DNA of 34,907 bases from JBCCSZ01 sp039199225 (GTDB lineage: Bacteria > Bacteroidota > Bacteroidia > Chitinophagales > Saprospiraceae): the NCBI GenBank assembly GCA_039199225.1, contig JBCCSZ010000039.1, positions 1-34,907 on the forward strand, read 5' to 3'. The notes under the pieces are model-generated. The model did no database searches. It had not been told where the DNA came from and worked only from the letters and a program-made list of their open reading frames with translations. A program made the position numbers and the translations under genes. Numbering within the stretch: position 1 is the stretch's first letter; each line of letters starts with the position of its first letter. Shown in pieces: positions 7,611 through 16,369 of this stretch.

Positions 7611-8372
7611 TTATGCGTGTGGCTGTCCGTAATACACAGAAGTTTTGTACTTCATAATCACCTGATTCTCCTCAGCGTATTGTTCAAAAATTTGCTGAAG
7701 GCGCTGCAGGGCTTCCTCATAATCCTTGTGATCTTGCTTTAGGGCATAAGAACAAGACAAGTAGCGCCCCTTGAGCCCCTCCCAATCAAAAAGCTGTTGA
7801 TTGTTGAAGGCAGCATGACGAATGGGACTTTTGGCGTACAGTACTTGAAGTGCCTTTTGATCAATTCTTCGCAAGTCGATTTCCTTGTAGTCGGTCGAGT
7901 ACTTTTGTAAAAATGCTTCGTAGGCTTTCATAAACTCAGAATGCTCATCTTCTCGATCATTCCAAACGATGACAGCCCAGCCCTCCGTTGGCAACAAGCG
8001 CAGACACTCTTTGCGAAATGCTGCCGCTTCAAACCAATGATAGGCTTGTCCAGCGACGACAAAATCGACCGATTGATTGTCCAACGTTGTTTGTTCGGCA
8101 CTACCACTAACGCTGGAAAAATTATCGTATTCGACCAGTAGGTCCTCTGCTGCTCGACGCATTTCCCGATTGGGTTCTACCCCATAGACCAGATGGTCTT
8201 CGTCGAGAAAGAGTTGGGTGAGCTTCCCGGTACCAGAACCAATATCAGCGATGACCGCACTCTCTTCCAAGCCCATTTCCTCTGCCATCAGTTCCAGGAT
8301 AGCCTTTGGGTAGCCAGGCCGATAGCGAATGTAATTGTCAACAGTTTCTGAAAATCGAAGTTGCGGATCCAT
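7611..8372 (-). CDS. Class I SAM-dependent methyltransferase
   Basis: A 253-residue protein with a standard SAM-binding fold. The glycine-rich motif I is IADIGSGTGKLTQLF (about residues 40-54), followed by the acidic residue of motif II in YGVEPNREM, and a motif IV-like FVVAGQAYHWF near 105. The N-terminus FSETVDNYIRYRPGYP is typical of the UbiE/Tam-like branch (Methyltransf_11) found in many bacteria with unknown substrates. It is the first gene of a probable two-gene unit with the M20 hydrolase. Upstream 186 bp to the glycosyltransferase gene contain no gene. Confidence 0.88.
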   Translation of the reverse strand: MDPQLRFSETVDNYIRYRPGYPKAILELMAEEMGLEESAVIADIGSGTGKLTQLFLDEDHLVYGVEPNREMRRAAEDLLVEYDNFSSVSGSAEQTTLDNQSVDFVVAGQAYHWFEAAAFRKECLRLLPTEGWAVIVWNDREDEHSEFMKAYEAFLQKYSTDYKEIDLRRIDQKALQVLYAKSPIRHAAFNNQQLFDWEGLKGRYLSCSYALKQDHKDYEEALQRLQQIFEQYAEENQVIMKYKTSVYYGQPHA

Positions 8373-8558
8373 ATTCTAGTTTTTAGCCTAAGCTGCAATC
8401 TCAAGCTTTTAGATTACAACTTAAATTTTTTAATGCAAAGCGACTGTAAGCAGCGGAGCAAAGTACGAAAACGCGTTTAGGATTTAATATCTAGTCTACG
8501 AATGCCACTTTTCTCCACGTAAAGACCAATCCTTGGACGCACATTGAATTTCGTCCTT

Positions 8559-10517
8559 TCAGGAGCGTCCTAATTGGGTGAAGCCTTTCCAGAGAATATC
8601 CAAGTCATTTCCCACTTGGTAATCTTTTGCATAAAAGAAATTCAGACGTTGGCGAGTCGGCTCATTGACCTTTGGAGAAGCCAGGGCATCCAGTGGATGA
8701 AGCACTCCGGGTCGAATAGCGGGAAGGTTTCCCAATGTTTTTGCGGAAGGAATATAACCTACCCAACTTTTATGTCCTCCAATGACCTGAAATATATTAC
8801 GAAGAAAACCAGCCTTCTCCTGAACGAATAAACAAACAATTGGAAATAAAATCAAAAGGGCGATTGATAGCAACAAATCCAACATTCGCTTATTGCGTTT
8901 TGCAATAGGATCGGCAATTTGAAAACGGATGTCTACAGTATAAAGTTCACCCGCTGTATTCTTGGAGCTACTCCCGATGATACTAAGGCTTTCCTTCGGT
9001 ACAATTTTATACTCCAACTGCGGTCCAAGGCGCGTCATCCACTGCATAATATCCTGCGCCCGAATATCTTTAGAACAAAAAACAATCTCATCCACCTTGT
9101 AAATGTTGACGACCTCATCCAGTTGCTCCAAGTTACTCAAGTATGTTTGAGAGTCCAAAATACCACTCGGTGCAACCGTTCCAATGAAGTTTTTTGAAAC
9201 ACCAGCCTGATGCAATAAACTTTCTACCCGGCTACTTTCCTTTTTGCTACCCACGATCACCAGGTTTTGTGCCTTTTCGCGGTCGAGATTGAAATTGCCA
9301 TGTTGCACAAAATGCAGCAGCAAACGAATGGCAGTCGTAGAAAAAAAGGCCCATATTGATCCGAGGATAATCAAAGCCCTTGACGGACGATAGACCAAAT
9401 CCAAAAAGCCGTACACAGCCGCCAGAAAAAAGGTCCCCAACAGCAAGCCTCTGGCCAATCGCCGGATGCTGATCGGTCTGTCGTAGCCTCCACTAAAGTA
9501 AACGGCACCCAGCCAAATCAAAATATAAAGAGGCGTATTAAAATACAGAAAACTATCTTGGTAATAATCCGGATTGTTAAAGTAAGTGCTCGCCCAGAAA
9601 TCTTTCAACAGAGCCATCCCTCCGAAGATGGCGATTGCATCCAAAGCGGGCAAGTAAGCTCTGCGAAAAAAATTGGCCAACAAAGTCAAAAATGCTCGGA
9701 AGTAAATGGCCACATGCAACATCAAAATGAAGAGTCGGGCCTGCTCTCCTTCAAAATGTTTTCGAGCAAAAATAATCATGGCATTGTAAAAGACCTTGAC
9801 ATAGTTGAGGCTTCCTTTTTTGGTACTTTCCCCCTTGTAGTGAATGATGGTCGTATCTGCCAGGTAGTAATTTTTGTAGCCTCCTTTGACAATCCGGTAG
9901 GAAAGATCGATGTCTTCACCATACATAAAAAAGTCTTCGTCCAACAGTCCGATTTCATCCAGCACCGATTTACGCATCAGCATGTAGGCACCGGCCAGCA
10001 CTTCCACTTCGTGGTTTTGATCATCATCCAAATAGCCTAGGTGGTAATGATTAAAGAGCTTGGATCGTGGAAAGAGACGAGAAAAGCCAAAGGTTTTAAA
10101 AAAAGCAACCATGGGTGAGGGAAAGCCCCGTTTGGATTCAGGCAAAAATTTCCCAGAACCATCGATCATCTTGACGCCGAGCCCTCCAGCTTTCGGACGC
10201 TGGTCCATGAAGGCGACACTTTTTCGAAAAGTATCCTCTTGTACGACGGTATCCGGATTGAGCAATAGGACATACCGCCCTTTGGCCAAGCGCATCGCCT
10301 GGTTATTGGCTTTTGAAAAGCCGACATTCTCCTTATTGGCAATTAAATGGACTTCCGGGAATTTGGTACGAACCATCTCCACTGAATTGTCAACGGAAAT
10401 ATTGTCAACAACAAACACCTCTATGTCCAAACCAGCAGATGCTTTTTGGACCGACAACAGGGCTTGCTCCAAAAAGTATTGGACATTGTAGTTGACAATA
10501 ACGACGGTCAGGTCCAT
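8559..10517 (-). CDS. GT2 glycosyltransferase fused to a degenerate sugar-phosphate transferase domain
   Basis: A 652-residue fusion. Residues 1-260 are a family 2 glycosyltransferase: VVIVNYN at the start, LLLNPDTVV near 86 as the metal/nucleotide-sugar site, and MYGEDIDLSYR near 200 with the catalytic acid. A membrane part follows (about 265-400, several helices), then a Rossmann-like CoA-binding-type domain (NLVIVGSKKESSRVESLL, about 417). The C-terminus copies a polyprenyl glycosylphosphotransferase (WbaP/Bac_transf): KRNKRMLDLLLS near 541-552 and IRPGVLHPLDAL near 604, ending near DILWKGF. The catalytic middle of that domain, with the FxQxRxG and KFRSM motifs, is missing: the helix runs almost directly into GGHKSWVGYIP. 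So the second half is probably not an active phosphotransferase but a membrane anchor. It likely acts in cell-surface polysaccharide synthesis at the inner membrane. It starts 17 bp after recR and is probably co-transcribed with it. Confidence 0.88.
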   Translation of the reverse strand: MDLTVVIVNYNVQYFLEQALLSVQKASAGLDIEVFVVDNISVDNSVEMVRTKFPEVHLIANKENVGFSKANNQAMRLAKGRYVLLLNPDTVVQEDTFRKSVAFMDQRPKAGGLGVKMIDGSGKFLPESKRGFPSPMVAFFKTFGFSRLFPRSKLFNHYHLGYLDDDQNHEVEVLAGAYMLMRKSVLDEIGLLDEDFFMYGEDIDLSYRIVKGGYKNYYLADTTIIHYKGESTKKGSLNYVKVFYNAMIIFARKHFEGEQARLFILMLHVAIYFRAFLTLLANFFRRAYLPALDAIAIFGGMALLKDFWASTYFNNPDYYQDSFLYFNTPLYILIWLGAVYFSGGYDRPISIRRLARGLLLGTFFLAAVYGFLDLVYRPSRALIILGSIWAFFSTTAIRLLLHFVQHGNFNLDREKAQNLVIVGSKKESSRVESLLHQAGVSKNFIGTVAPSGILDSQTYLSNLEQLDEVVNIYKVDEIVFCSKDIRAQDIMQWMTRLGPQLEYKIVPKESLSIIGSSSKNTAGELYTVDIRFQIADPIAKRNKRMLDLLLSIALLILFPIVCLFVQEKAGFLRNIFQVIGGHKSWVGYIPSAKTLGNLPAIRPGVLHPLDALASPKVNEPTRQRLNFFYAKDYQVGNDLDILWKGFTQLGRS

Positions 10518-10534
10518 GCAAAGAGGGGCTTTAA

Positions 10535-11161
10535 TTACTCACCAGATTGCGCCCCCAGCGTTTTGTATGGGATGCGCGAGGCGATGGATCTGCCAAGGGT
10601 CAATTCATCTGCATATTCCAATTCGCCCCCGAATGAAATTCCTCTGGCAATGGTCGATATCTTGACCGGTGAGTTTTTGAGCTGGCGAGAAATGTAAAAG
10701 ATGGTCGTATCGCCTTCTATGGTAGGACTTATGGCCATAATCAGCTCTTTGATTTTTCCCTCTGCAATTCGGCCTTTGAGGCTCTCAATTTGCAATTGCT
10801 CCGGCCCAATTCCTTCAATGGGAGACAAAACACCGCCCAACACGTGGTAGCGTCCTTTGAACTGCCCTGTACTCTCTATGGCCATCACATCGCGGATGGT
10901 TTCGACAACACATACTTGGCTCTCGTCACGGCGAGGGTCGCTGCAAATGCTACAAATTTTTTCGTCGGAAATATTGTGGCAAATAGCACAGGTTTTGATG
11001 TTCTGCCGCATTTGCACCAGTGCATCTGCCAACTGCTCGGTCAACTGTGGCTCTTGACGAATCAGATGGAGCACCAATCGAAGGGCTGTCTTTTTGCCGA
11101 TGCTGGGAAGACTAGAAAACGCCTCTACGGCCGATTCAATATATTTGGAAGAATAGTTCAT
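10535..11161 (-). CDS. recR: Recombination mediator protein RecR
   Basis: A 208-residue protein, the usual RecR length. RecR with RecO (and RecF) loads RecA onto SSB-coated gapped DNA. Visible are the N-terminal helix-hairpin-helix (SSLPSIGKKTALRLVLHLI, about 16-34), a four-cysteine zinc finger (CAICHNISDEKICSICSD, about 57-74), and a Toprim domain starting VCVVETIRDVMAIE with its later acidic/glycine part LIMAISPTIEGDTT. The C-terminal RGISFGGELEYADELTLGRSI is the conserved RecR tail. Start ATG 11159-11161. It leads a unit with the GT2 fusion gene and is divergent from the E2 gene. Confidence 0.97.
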   Translation of the reverse strand: MNYSSKYIESAVEAFSSLPSIGKKTALRLVLHLIRQEPQLTEQLADALVQMRQNIKTCAICHNISDEKICSICSDPRRDESQVCVVETIRDVMAIESTGQFKGRYHVLGGVLSPIEGIGPEQLQIESLKGRIAEGKIKELIMAISPTIEGDTTIFYISRQLKNSPVKISTIARGISFGGELEYADELTLGRSIASRIPYKTLGAQSGE

Positions 11162-11193
11162 AAGCTAAGCGAAACTGCCCGTATCTTTTATCT

Positions 11194-11201
11194 CAAAATT
11201 A
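11194..11201 (-). promoter_or_regulatory. Putative -7 element of recR
   Basis: The minus strand reads TAATTTTG, matching TAnnTTTG, 32 bp before the recR ATG. No convincing TTTG -33 box lies at 19-21 bp. Confidence 0.35.
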
Positions 11202-11221
11202 CACCTAAATAAGGTATTTGT

Positions 11222-11253
11222 TTTGATATTGCACCATATTTTGAATATTTTTG
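11222..11253 (+). promoter_or_regulatory. Bacteroidota-type promoter of the E2 gene
   Basis: TTTG at 11222-11225, a 20-nt spacer, then TATTTTTG at 11246-11253. Both boxes match the TTTG/TAnnTTTG consensus of the primary Bacteroidota sigma factor. The predicted start of transcription near 11260 leaves a leader of about 50 nt before the ATG at 11311. Confidence 0.65.
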
Positions 11254-11310
11254 ACTCTTCTAATGTAGAGGCTTACCTATCATTATTCAAAAAAACACAA
11301 CACGATCCAT

Positions 11311-12600
11311 ATGGCTGAAGTTATCAGAATGCCAAGAATGAGTGACACCATGGAAGAGGGTGTCATTGTCGGCTGGCTCAAAGAAGTCGGCGACCAGATA
11401 GAACCCGGCGATGTCCTGGCCGAGGTTGAAACAGATAAAGCAACAATGGAACTGGAAAGCTACCAAGAGGGAGTCCTTCTACACATCGGTATCAAAGAGG
11501 GTGCAGTTCCAGTAAATGGTTTATTGGCCATTATCGGGGAAAAGGGCGAAGACTTTGCCGCACTACTCGCCGCAGAAGAAAACGGTGCCTCAAATGGTGC
11601 TGCCAGCTCTGCTGAAGAAGCTCCCGAAACAGAGGCTGCCACTACTCCTGAACCAGCTGCTACCCCAGCCGCAAGTGCCAATGGCACAGACGACAAACGG
11701 GTGAAGGCGTCTCCCCTGGCCCGCTCCATGGCCAATGAGGCAGGAATCGACCTAGGCACTGTCAAAGGTACAGGTGACCATGGCCGCATCATCAAGAGAG
11801 ATATCGTCGCACTACTGGATTCCGGTGCAACAACAACGACAATAGAAGCACCCGCTGCTGCTCCGGCGGCCACACCAGCCGCTCCTGCCGTCGCTGTACC
11901 GGCCTTTGCCACCAATGGCGCGGCTTACGAAGACGAACCAGTCAATCAGATGCGCAAGGCCATTGCTCGCCACTTGGGCCAAAGTAAGTTCTCTGCGCCT
12001 CACTTTTATCTGACCATCGAGGCCAACATGGATAAGACCATCGAAGTCCGCAAACGCCTCAATGAAGTTGCACCAACAAAGATTTCATTCAATGATCTTG
12101 TCATCAAAGCTTGTGCTGCTGCCTTAAAACAACATCCGGCGATCAATTCTGCTTGGATGGGCGACACCATCCGCCATCACCACCACGTCAATATCGGTGT
12201 AGCCGTAGCGGTCAAAGATGGCTTGGTAGTACCAGTCATTCGACATGCTGATATGAAATCGCTTTCTCAGATCAATGTGGAAGTCAAGGAGTTGGCAGAA
12301 AAGGCACGGACCAAAAAGATCAAGCCAGAAGAAATGCAGGGCAATACATTCACCGTATCAAACCTGGGAATGTTTGGTATCGAGGAATTTACGGCCATCA
12401 TCAATGCTCCGGATGCCTGCATACTCGCTGTAGGTGCCATCATCAAAAAGGCCATCGTTAAGGATGGTGAGCTGGCCATTGGAAATATGATGAAAGTAAC
12501 CTTGTCTTGCGACCACCGCGTTGTCGATGGAGCAACGGGTGCTCAATTCCTCCAAACGCTCAAAGGCATGCTGGAAGATCCTCTGAGACTCCTCGTTTAA
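11311..12600 (+). CDS. 2-oxoacid dehydrogenase E2 (dihydrolipoamide acyltransferase, probably of pyruvate dehydrogenase)
   Basis: A 429-residue E2 component that moves an acyl group from E1-bound thiamine diphosphate via lipoyl-lysine to CoA. Domains in order: one lipoyl domain (1-80) with the lipoylated K43 in ETDKATME; an Ala/Pro/Thr-rich flexible linker (about 92-125); an E3/E1-binding domain (KASPLARSMANEAGIDLGTVKGTG, about 131-168); a second Ala/Pro-rich linker (about 172-195); and the catalytic domain (200-429) with active-site H402 in SCDHRVVDGATGAQF. The SDTMEEGVIVGWLKEVGD start is typical of pyruvate dehydrogenase E2 proteins, so acetyl transfer is most likely. E1 and E3 genes are not next to it. 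A strong promoter precedes and a hairpin terminator follows, so it is transcribed alone. Confidence 0.93.
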   Translation: MAEVIRMPRMSDTMEEGVIVGWLKEVGDQIEPGDVLAEVETDKATMELESYQEGVLLHIGIKEGAVPVNGLLAIIGEKGEDFAALLAAEENGASNGAASSAEEAPETEAATTPEPAATPAASANGTDDKRVKASPLARSMANEAGIDLGTVKGTGDHGRIIKRDIVALLDSGATTTTIEAPAAAPAATPAAPAVAVPAFATNGAAYEDEPVNQMRKAIARHLGQSKFSAPHFYLTIEANMDKTIEVRKRLNEVAPTKISFNDLVIKACAAALKQHPAINSAWMGDTIRHHHHVNIGVAVAVKDGLVVPVIRHADMKSLSQINVEVKELAEKARTKKIKPEEMQGNTFTVSNLGMFGIEEFTAIINAPDACILAVGAIIKKAIVKDGELAIGNMMKVTLSCDHRVVDGATGAQFLQTLKGMLEDPLRLLV

Positions 12601-12631
12601 GTAGGAAACTTCGAAGCATAAAATATACACC

Positions 12632-12667
12632 AGCCAGGTACAGACCAAACTTGTACCTGGCTTTTCT
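12632..12667 (+). terminator. Intrinsic terminator after the E2 gene
   Basis: AGCCAGGTACA (12632-12642) pairs perfectly with TGTACCTGGCT (12652-12662) over 11 bp, with a 9-nt loop and TTTCTT behind. It lies 31 nt after the E2 stop. Confidence 0.8.
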
Positions 12668-12696
12668 TGTTAGTTCAAAAACAAAACAGCCTTCGT

Positions 12697-13056
12697 ATGA
12701 AAAAGACAATCGTTTTAGGAGCCAGCACCAATCCCGACCGCTATGCCCACAAGGCAGTCCATAGATTGCTTGGCGAAGGCCACGAAGTTGTTCCTGTTGG
12801 CATTCGGCAAGGGAGCATCGCAGATATTCCAATTCAGCAGGGGCAGCCGGCCGTTAAGGATGTCCATACCATAAGTCTCTACCTCAATCCCGAGCGTCAG
12901 AAGCCCTACTACGACTACTTACTGTCCTTGGCCCCCAAGAGAATCATCTTCAATCCCGGAACTGAAAATCCAGAATTGATTCGTATGGCACGTGAAAAAG
13001 GTATTGAAACGGAATTGGCTTGTACACTCGTTATGCTGGCCGCACAGACATATTAA
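12697..13056 (+). CDS. CoA-binding domain protein (CoA_binding_2 / YccU-like)
   Basis: A 119-residue single-domain Rossmann protein. The start KKTIVLGASTNPDRYAHKAVHRLLGEGHEVVPVG is the pattern of the YccU/CoA_binding_2 family, and the later FNPGTENPELIRMAREKGIETELACTLVML is the conserved second half with its Cys. Proteins of this family bind CoA-like ligands, but their role is not established. I chose ATG 12697-12699 over an earlier in-frame start at 12667 that would lie within the terminator. It is followed by a terminator shared with the convergent OmpA gene. Confidence 0.9.
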   Translation: MKKTIVLGASTNPDRYAHKAVHRLLGEGHEVVPVGIRQGSIADIPIQQGQPAVKDVHTISLYLNPERQKPYYDYLLSLAPKRIIFNPGTENPELIRMAREKGIETELACTLVMLAAQTY

Positions 13057-13104
13057 AACGCCAGTAGCTTCTGCTGATTTCGAGAAAGGAATGTGCTATA
13101 AAAT

Positions 13105-13140
13105 AAAAAAGGACCGCTGACATACAGCGATCCTTTTTTA
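13105..13140. terminator. Bidirectional terminator between the CoA-binding gene and the OmpA gene
   Basis: An A-run, GGACCGCTG (13111-13119), ACATA loop, CAGCGATCC (13125-13133) and a T-run. The 9-bp stem has a single mismatch and is flanked by A6 and T7, so it works for both converging genes. Confidence 0.85.
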
Positions 13141-13164
13141 TTTGAGTTGTATTATCCTACCGGA

Positions 13165-14874
13165 TTAGTAGCCGGCTTCTTTGTTTCCAGAGTACTGAGA
13201 ACCGCTTCCAGAACCAGCATTCTTGACACCACAGTCAGGGCGAGCCATGTCTGATTCTTCGGTAGCAACCTTAAATTCAACACGGCGGTTGATAAGGTTT
13301 GCACCATTTGTTGGAACGATGGTTGTTCCTTCGCCACCCCAGTTCAGGATGAAGCGATCTCTAGCGATACCATACTTGCTTACCAAGTATTCGATGCAAG
13401 CATTTGCACGATTGTAAGAAAGCAGATCGTTGTAGCAGTTGCCAGCCAAACGGTCTGTGTGACCGACAGCAACAACGCGGATGTCAGAGTTTGACTTCAT
13501 AACAGTCGCTACGTGGTGCAACTTACCGTACTCACTTTGTCTGATGGAATACTTATCCAAGTTGAAGTGAACCATTGGCAAGAACCAATCAGAAACACCT
13601 TTTGTGTCAGGAACATAAGTAGCCAATTTCGCATCGATGAGGTTATTGACATCACCTTCTGTCAGGATATCTGGAGCAGGTACGTTTGCAACACCTTTGG
13701 AATCAATCTGGTAGCCAGGAGGAGAATGTGGCTCTTCATCTTCACAGTTAGGAATACCGTCGTTGTCACTATCCAGAATGATACCGCGAGTATCTACCGG
13801 ACAATCTTTCTTGGTATCCTTTTCGTCGTCCAGCATATCGATTACACCATCCTCATCTGTATCTGTCAAATCAAGAACAGGACGAGCTTTCACCTCAGAA
13901 AGATCCTCTGCAATCAAATCCAGTGGGCTAACCCACCATAGAGGCTCAGAAGTGTCATCTCCTTTTCCGATGTTGAAGTTAACGCGAACGTTGGTATAGT
14001 TCAACAAATCTCTGTACTGCGTCAAGTCATCTACAGTTCTCCAACGGTAACCATCTACGAGGTCACCTTCGTTACCAAAGATAACAGTTGCCTTATGTTC
14101 CAGAGCGATATTGATTTTAGGCGTGAGCTTGAATGCCAATCCGATACCTACATCAGCATGAGCATTAAGCTGCAATTCTTCTCTTTCATCGCCTCCGTCG
14201 CCACGACGACCAGTAGCAGTCTCCGCGCGCGTTTCGTAGTCACCATCGAGGATGTCTCTTACTCTATCTCTAGCAGTACGACGATCTTCCCGGCTTGTCT
14301 CAGGTGCTAAACCGTCAGACACACGAGAGAAATCGTGCTGTGTGTTGCCATCCAGGGCATCGTAGAAAGTGTTGTAAAAGTCAGCACCGATACCTCCGAA
14401 AATATACCAGTTAACTTTTCTGATTTGCTTTTTGAAATTGAAAGTGTTGAGACTCCAGATTCCTTGGAGGGATAAAGAGTAATACTCCGTTTTGTAATTG
14501 TGGTACCAAGCTCTACCGGTGTAATCCACGCCGTTGTTATCCGTTCCATTCAACACGCGGTTAGCAGGTACGTGGCTACCGCCAGAGTTGCGAGGTTCGA
14601 GACCAAAAGCACGGCCAATCATGGCATCTACACGCCAAGCGAAAGCATAGTCAAATGCGCGACGGAAGTGAATACCAGCACCCCAACCTGGACGAGGCAA
14701 GATGTCGCCAACGACCATGAAGTGACCCAGGTGGACACCTATCTCGGACTGATGCTTGGGTTGAGCGCTGAATTTGAGGTTTTGGTAATTTGCGTTGTCG
14801 TCTTGCGCAAAACTGACCGTAAAGAAGGATACACACAGCCAGACCATGAACAGTGTGAGAATTTTCCTTGTCAT
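13165..14874 (-). CDS. OmpA-family outer membrane protein with thrombospondin type 3 repeats
   Basis: A 569-residue envelope protein. A signal peptide (about 1-23, ending VSFAQ) precedes a predicted beta-barrel or beta-rich region (25-325). Then come Asp-rich calcium-binding thrombospondin type 3 repeats (about 336-395: DTDEDGVIDMLDD, DSDNDGIPNCEDEEP), a linker, and an OmpA-like peptidoglycan-binding domain (about 433-537) with VVAVGHTDRLAGNCYNDLLSYNRA and the closing NRRVEFKV. This layout ties the outer membrane to the cell wall. A Gly/Ser-rich tail ends in SGNKEAGY. OmpA proteins of this kind include T9SS-linked members, but nothing here proves such a role. It has its own perfect promoter and a terminator, so it is a single-gene unit, probably highly expressed. 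Confidence 0.93.
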   Translation of the reverse strand: MTRKILTLFMVWLCVSFFTVSFAQDDNANYQNLKFSAQPKHQSEIGVHLGHFMVVGDILPRPGWGAGIHFRRAFDYAFAWRVDAMIGRAFGLEPRNSGGSHVPANRVLNGTDNNGVDYTGRAWYHNYKTEYYSLSLQGIWSLNTFNFKKQIRKVNWYIFGGIGADFYNTFYDALDGNTQHDFSRVSDGLAPETSREDRRTARDRVRDILDGDYETRAETATGRRGDGGDEREELQLNAHADVGIGLAFKLTPKINIALEHKATVIFGNEGDLVDGYRWRTVDDLTQYRDLLNYTNVRVNFNIGKGDDTSEPLWWVSPLDLIAEDLSEVKARPVLDLTDTDEDGVIDMLDDEKDTKKDCPVDTRGIILDSDNDGIPNCEDEEPHSPPGYQIDSKGVANVPAPDILTEGDVNNLIDAKLATYVPDTKGVSDWFLPMVHFNLDKYSIRQSEYGKLHHVATVMKSNSDIRVVAVGHTDRLAGNCYNDLLSYNRANACIEYLVSKYGIARDRFILNWGGEGTTIVPTNGANLINRRVEFKVATEESDMARPDCGVKNAGSGSGSQYSGNKEAGY

Positions 14875-14945
14875 AGGGTTTTACTTTGATGATTAATGAA
14901 TAGGTGACCTTTTAATATTAAAAATTTATAGGATAAATAGAACTA

Positions 14946-14976
14946 CAAAAGTATTGTTTTTTTTGAATCACACAAA
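14946..14976 (-). promoter_or_regulatory. Bacteroidota-type promoter of the OmpA gene
   Basis: On minus: TTTG (complement of 14973-14976), 19-nt spacer, TACTTTTG (complement of 14946-14953). This is a full match to TTTG-N19-TAnnTTTG, giving a leader of about 65 nt before the ATG at 14874. Confidence 0.75.
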
Positions 14977-15088
14977 TATTTGTCTGCCTTTTTTACCAAC
15001 ACTCCATATCGCACTTAGTCTTAACAGAATGAAAGCTGGACAATTGGCGGATATTATACACTTCAACAGCATCTAACTACTTTGATTA

Positions 15089-16318
15089 TCAGTGCATAAG
15101 TTTGTTCAGAGCCAATTCTAAAGCCCTGCTTGAAACGTTCTTTGGACTGCTATTTTTAGTGTGAATTTCTTCCAATGCTTTCTCAATGGTTTGTGATACA
15201 TCACCGAAGATTGCTTCATCTGTCAAGGTGGCTTCAGGCTGCATCAGATAAGCAAAGACCCGCGCCATTCCACAGTTGGCAATAAAATCGGGGATAACGC
15301 TGACTTTTGAATCCGCATACTTTGCAGTCGGGCCAAAAAAGACCTCATCATCGACAAAAGGAACATTGGCGCCACAGGCAATCAATTCGAGCTTTCCATC
15401 CAGCAAATTATCTACTTGCTCCCGGGTAACCAATTTTGAAGCTGCACCGGGTATGAAGACATCTGCACCCATTTTCCAAATCCGTTGATTGGTCTCTTCG
15501 AAGGAAAGCATATTATCAACTGATAGCTTGTTCCCTTTCTTGGCAACGAAAAGAGCCTTGATTTGTTCAACGTCCATGCCTTCTTCTGAAAGAATTCCGC
15601 CATCTCGGTCAATAATTCCAACAATTTTGGCGCCTTCCAAGGATAAATAGCTGCCAGCTGCGGAAGCCACGTTGCCCCATCCTTGAATAATGACTCTTTT
15701 GTCTGCGACATTCGTATTACGGAATATCTTATAGTAATGTTTCACAGATTCTGCCACTCCATAGCCCGTTATCATATCCGCAATCGCATATTTGTAGCCG
15801 TCCGGAACATAAGATGGATCCTCTATAACCTTGGCACAACCATAGCGAAGTTGGCCGATGATATTGATCTTTTCTCCTTTGGTCGAGTTGTAATGTCCCG
15901 TAACAATACCTTCCTGTGGATGCCACAAACCCAAATCCTCTGTAATCGGAATCACATCCTTAAGTTCGTCCACATTCAAGTCTCCACCCGTGCCGTAATA
16001 GTTTTTCAAAAGAGGATAAACGGCTTGGTACCAACGTTTGAGGACATCGTCGCGGCGAGGGTCCCGAGGATCGAAATCAATGCCTGATTTGGCGCCTCCG
16101 ATGGCAGGTCCACATACGGAAAACTTAATTTCCATGACCTTTGCCAAAGAGACCACCTCCTCCCGGTTGAGGCCCTTTCGCATACGGGTTCCTCCACCTG
16201 CTGCTCCATTGCGCAAAGAATTGATAACGACCCATCCTCTAGCCGAAGTTTCCGAATCATTCCACTCAAAAATAATCTCCGGGGCCTTATCCCTGTAAGC
16301 TGTTAATAATTGTTCCAT
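15089..16318 (-). CDS. Glu/Leu/Phe/Val-family amino acid dehydrogenase
   Basis: A 409-residue NAD(P)-dependent oxidative deaminase. The N-terminal domain shows GGGTRMRKGLNREEVVSLAKVMEIKFSV followed by the substrate-binding GGAKSGIDFDPRDPRR and a TGGDLNVDELKD segment. The C-terminal Rossmann domain has VIIQGWGNVASAAGSYLS with the dinucleotide-binding GxGxxA pattern and ends with FIANCGMARVFAYLM. The family converts an amino acid to its 2-oxoacid plus ammonia, or the reverse. The sequence is closer to glutamate-type than to the short leucine dehydrogenases in length, but I would not fix the substrate. It is divergent from the arginase-like gene with 51 bp between the starts. Confidence 0.88.
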   Translation of the reverse strand: MEQLLTAYRDKAPEIIFEWNDSETSARGWVVINSLRNGAAGGGTRMRKGLNREEVVSLAKVMEIKFSVCGPAIGGAKSGIDFDPRDPRRDDVLKRWYQAVYPLLKNYYGTGGDLNVDELKDVIPITEDLGLWHPQEGIVTGHYNSTKGEKINIIGQLRYGCAKVIEDPSYVPDGYKYAIADMITGYGVAESVKHYYKIFRNTNVADKRVIIQGWGNVASAAGSYLSLEGAKIVGIIDRDGGILSEEGMDVEQIKALFVAKKGNKLSVDNMLSFEETNQRIWKMGADVFIPGAASKLVTREQVDNLLDGKLELIACGANVPFVDDEVFFGPTAKYADSKVSVIPDFIANCGMARVFAYLMQPEATLTDEAIFGDVSQTIEKALEEIHTKNSSPKNVSSRALELALNKLMH

Positions 16319-16346
16319 TGGTTAGTGCTAAATTGATTGAATTATA

Positions 16347-16354
16347 TACTTTTG
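16347..16354 (+). promoter_or_regulatory. Putative -7 element of the arginase-like gene
   Basis: TACTTTTG matches TAnnTTTG and lies 15 bp before the ATG at 16370. The only TTG upstream at a plausible distance (16318-16320) is 26 nt away, so the match is partial. Confidence 0.3.
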
Positions 16355-16369
16355 ACAAAATTTTATATA

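Noticed and set aside
8535..8570. GGACGC...GCGTCC inverted repeat at the end of the glycosyltransferase fusion gene
   Set aside because: Only 6 bp, partly inside the coding sequence and without a T-run, so not called as a terminator.
11460..11915. A 151-residue minus frame rich in Ala/Ser/Val
   Set aside because: Antisense shadow of the Ala/Pro-rich linkers of the E2 gene.
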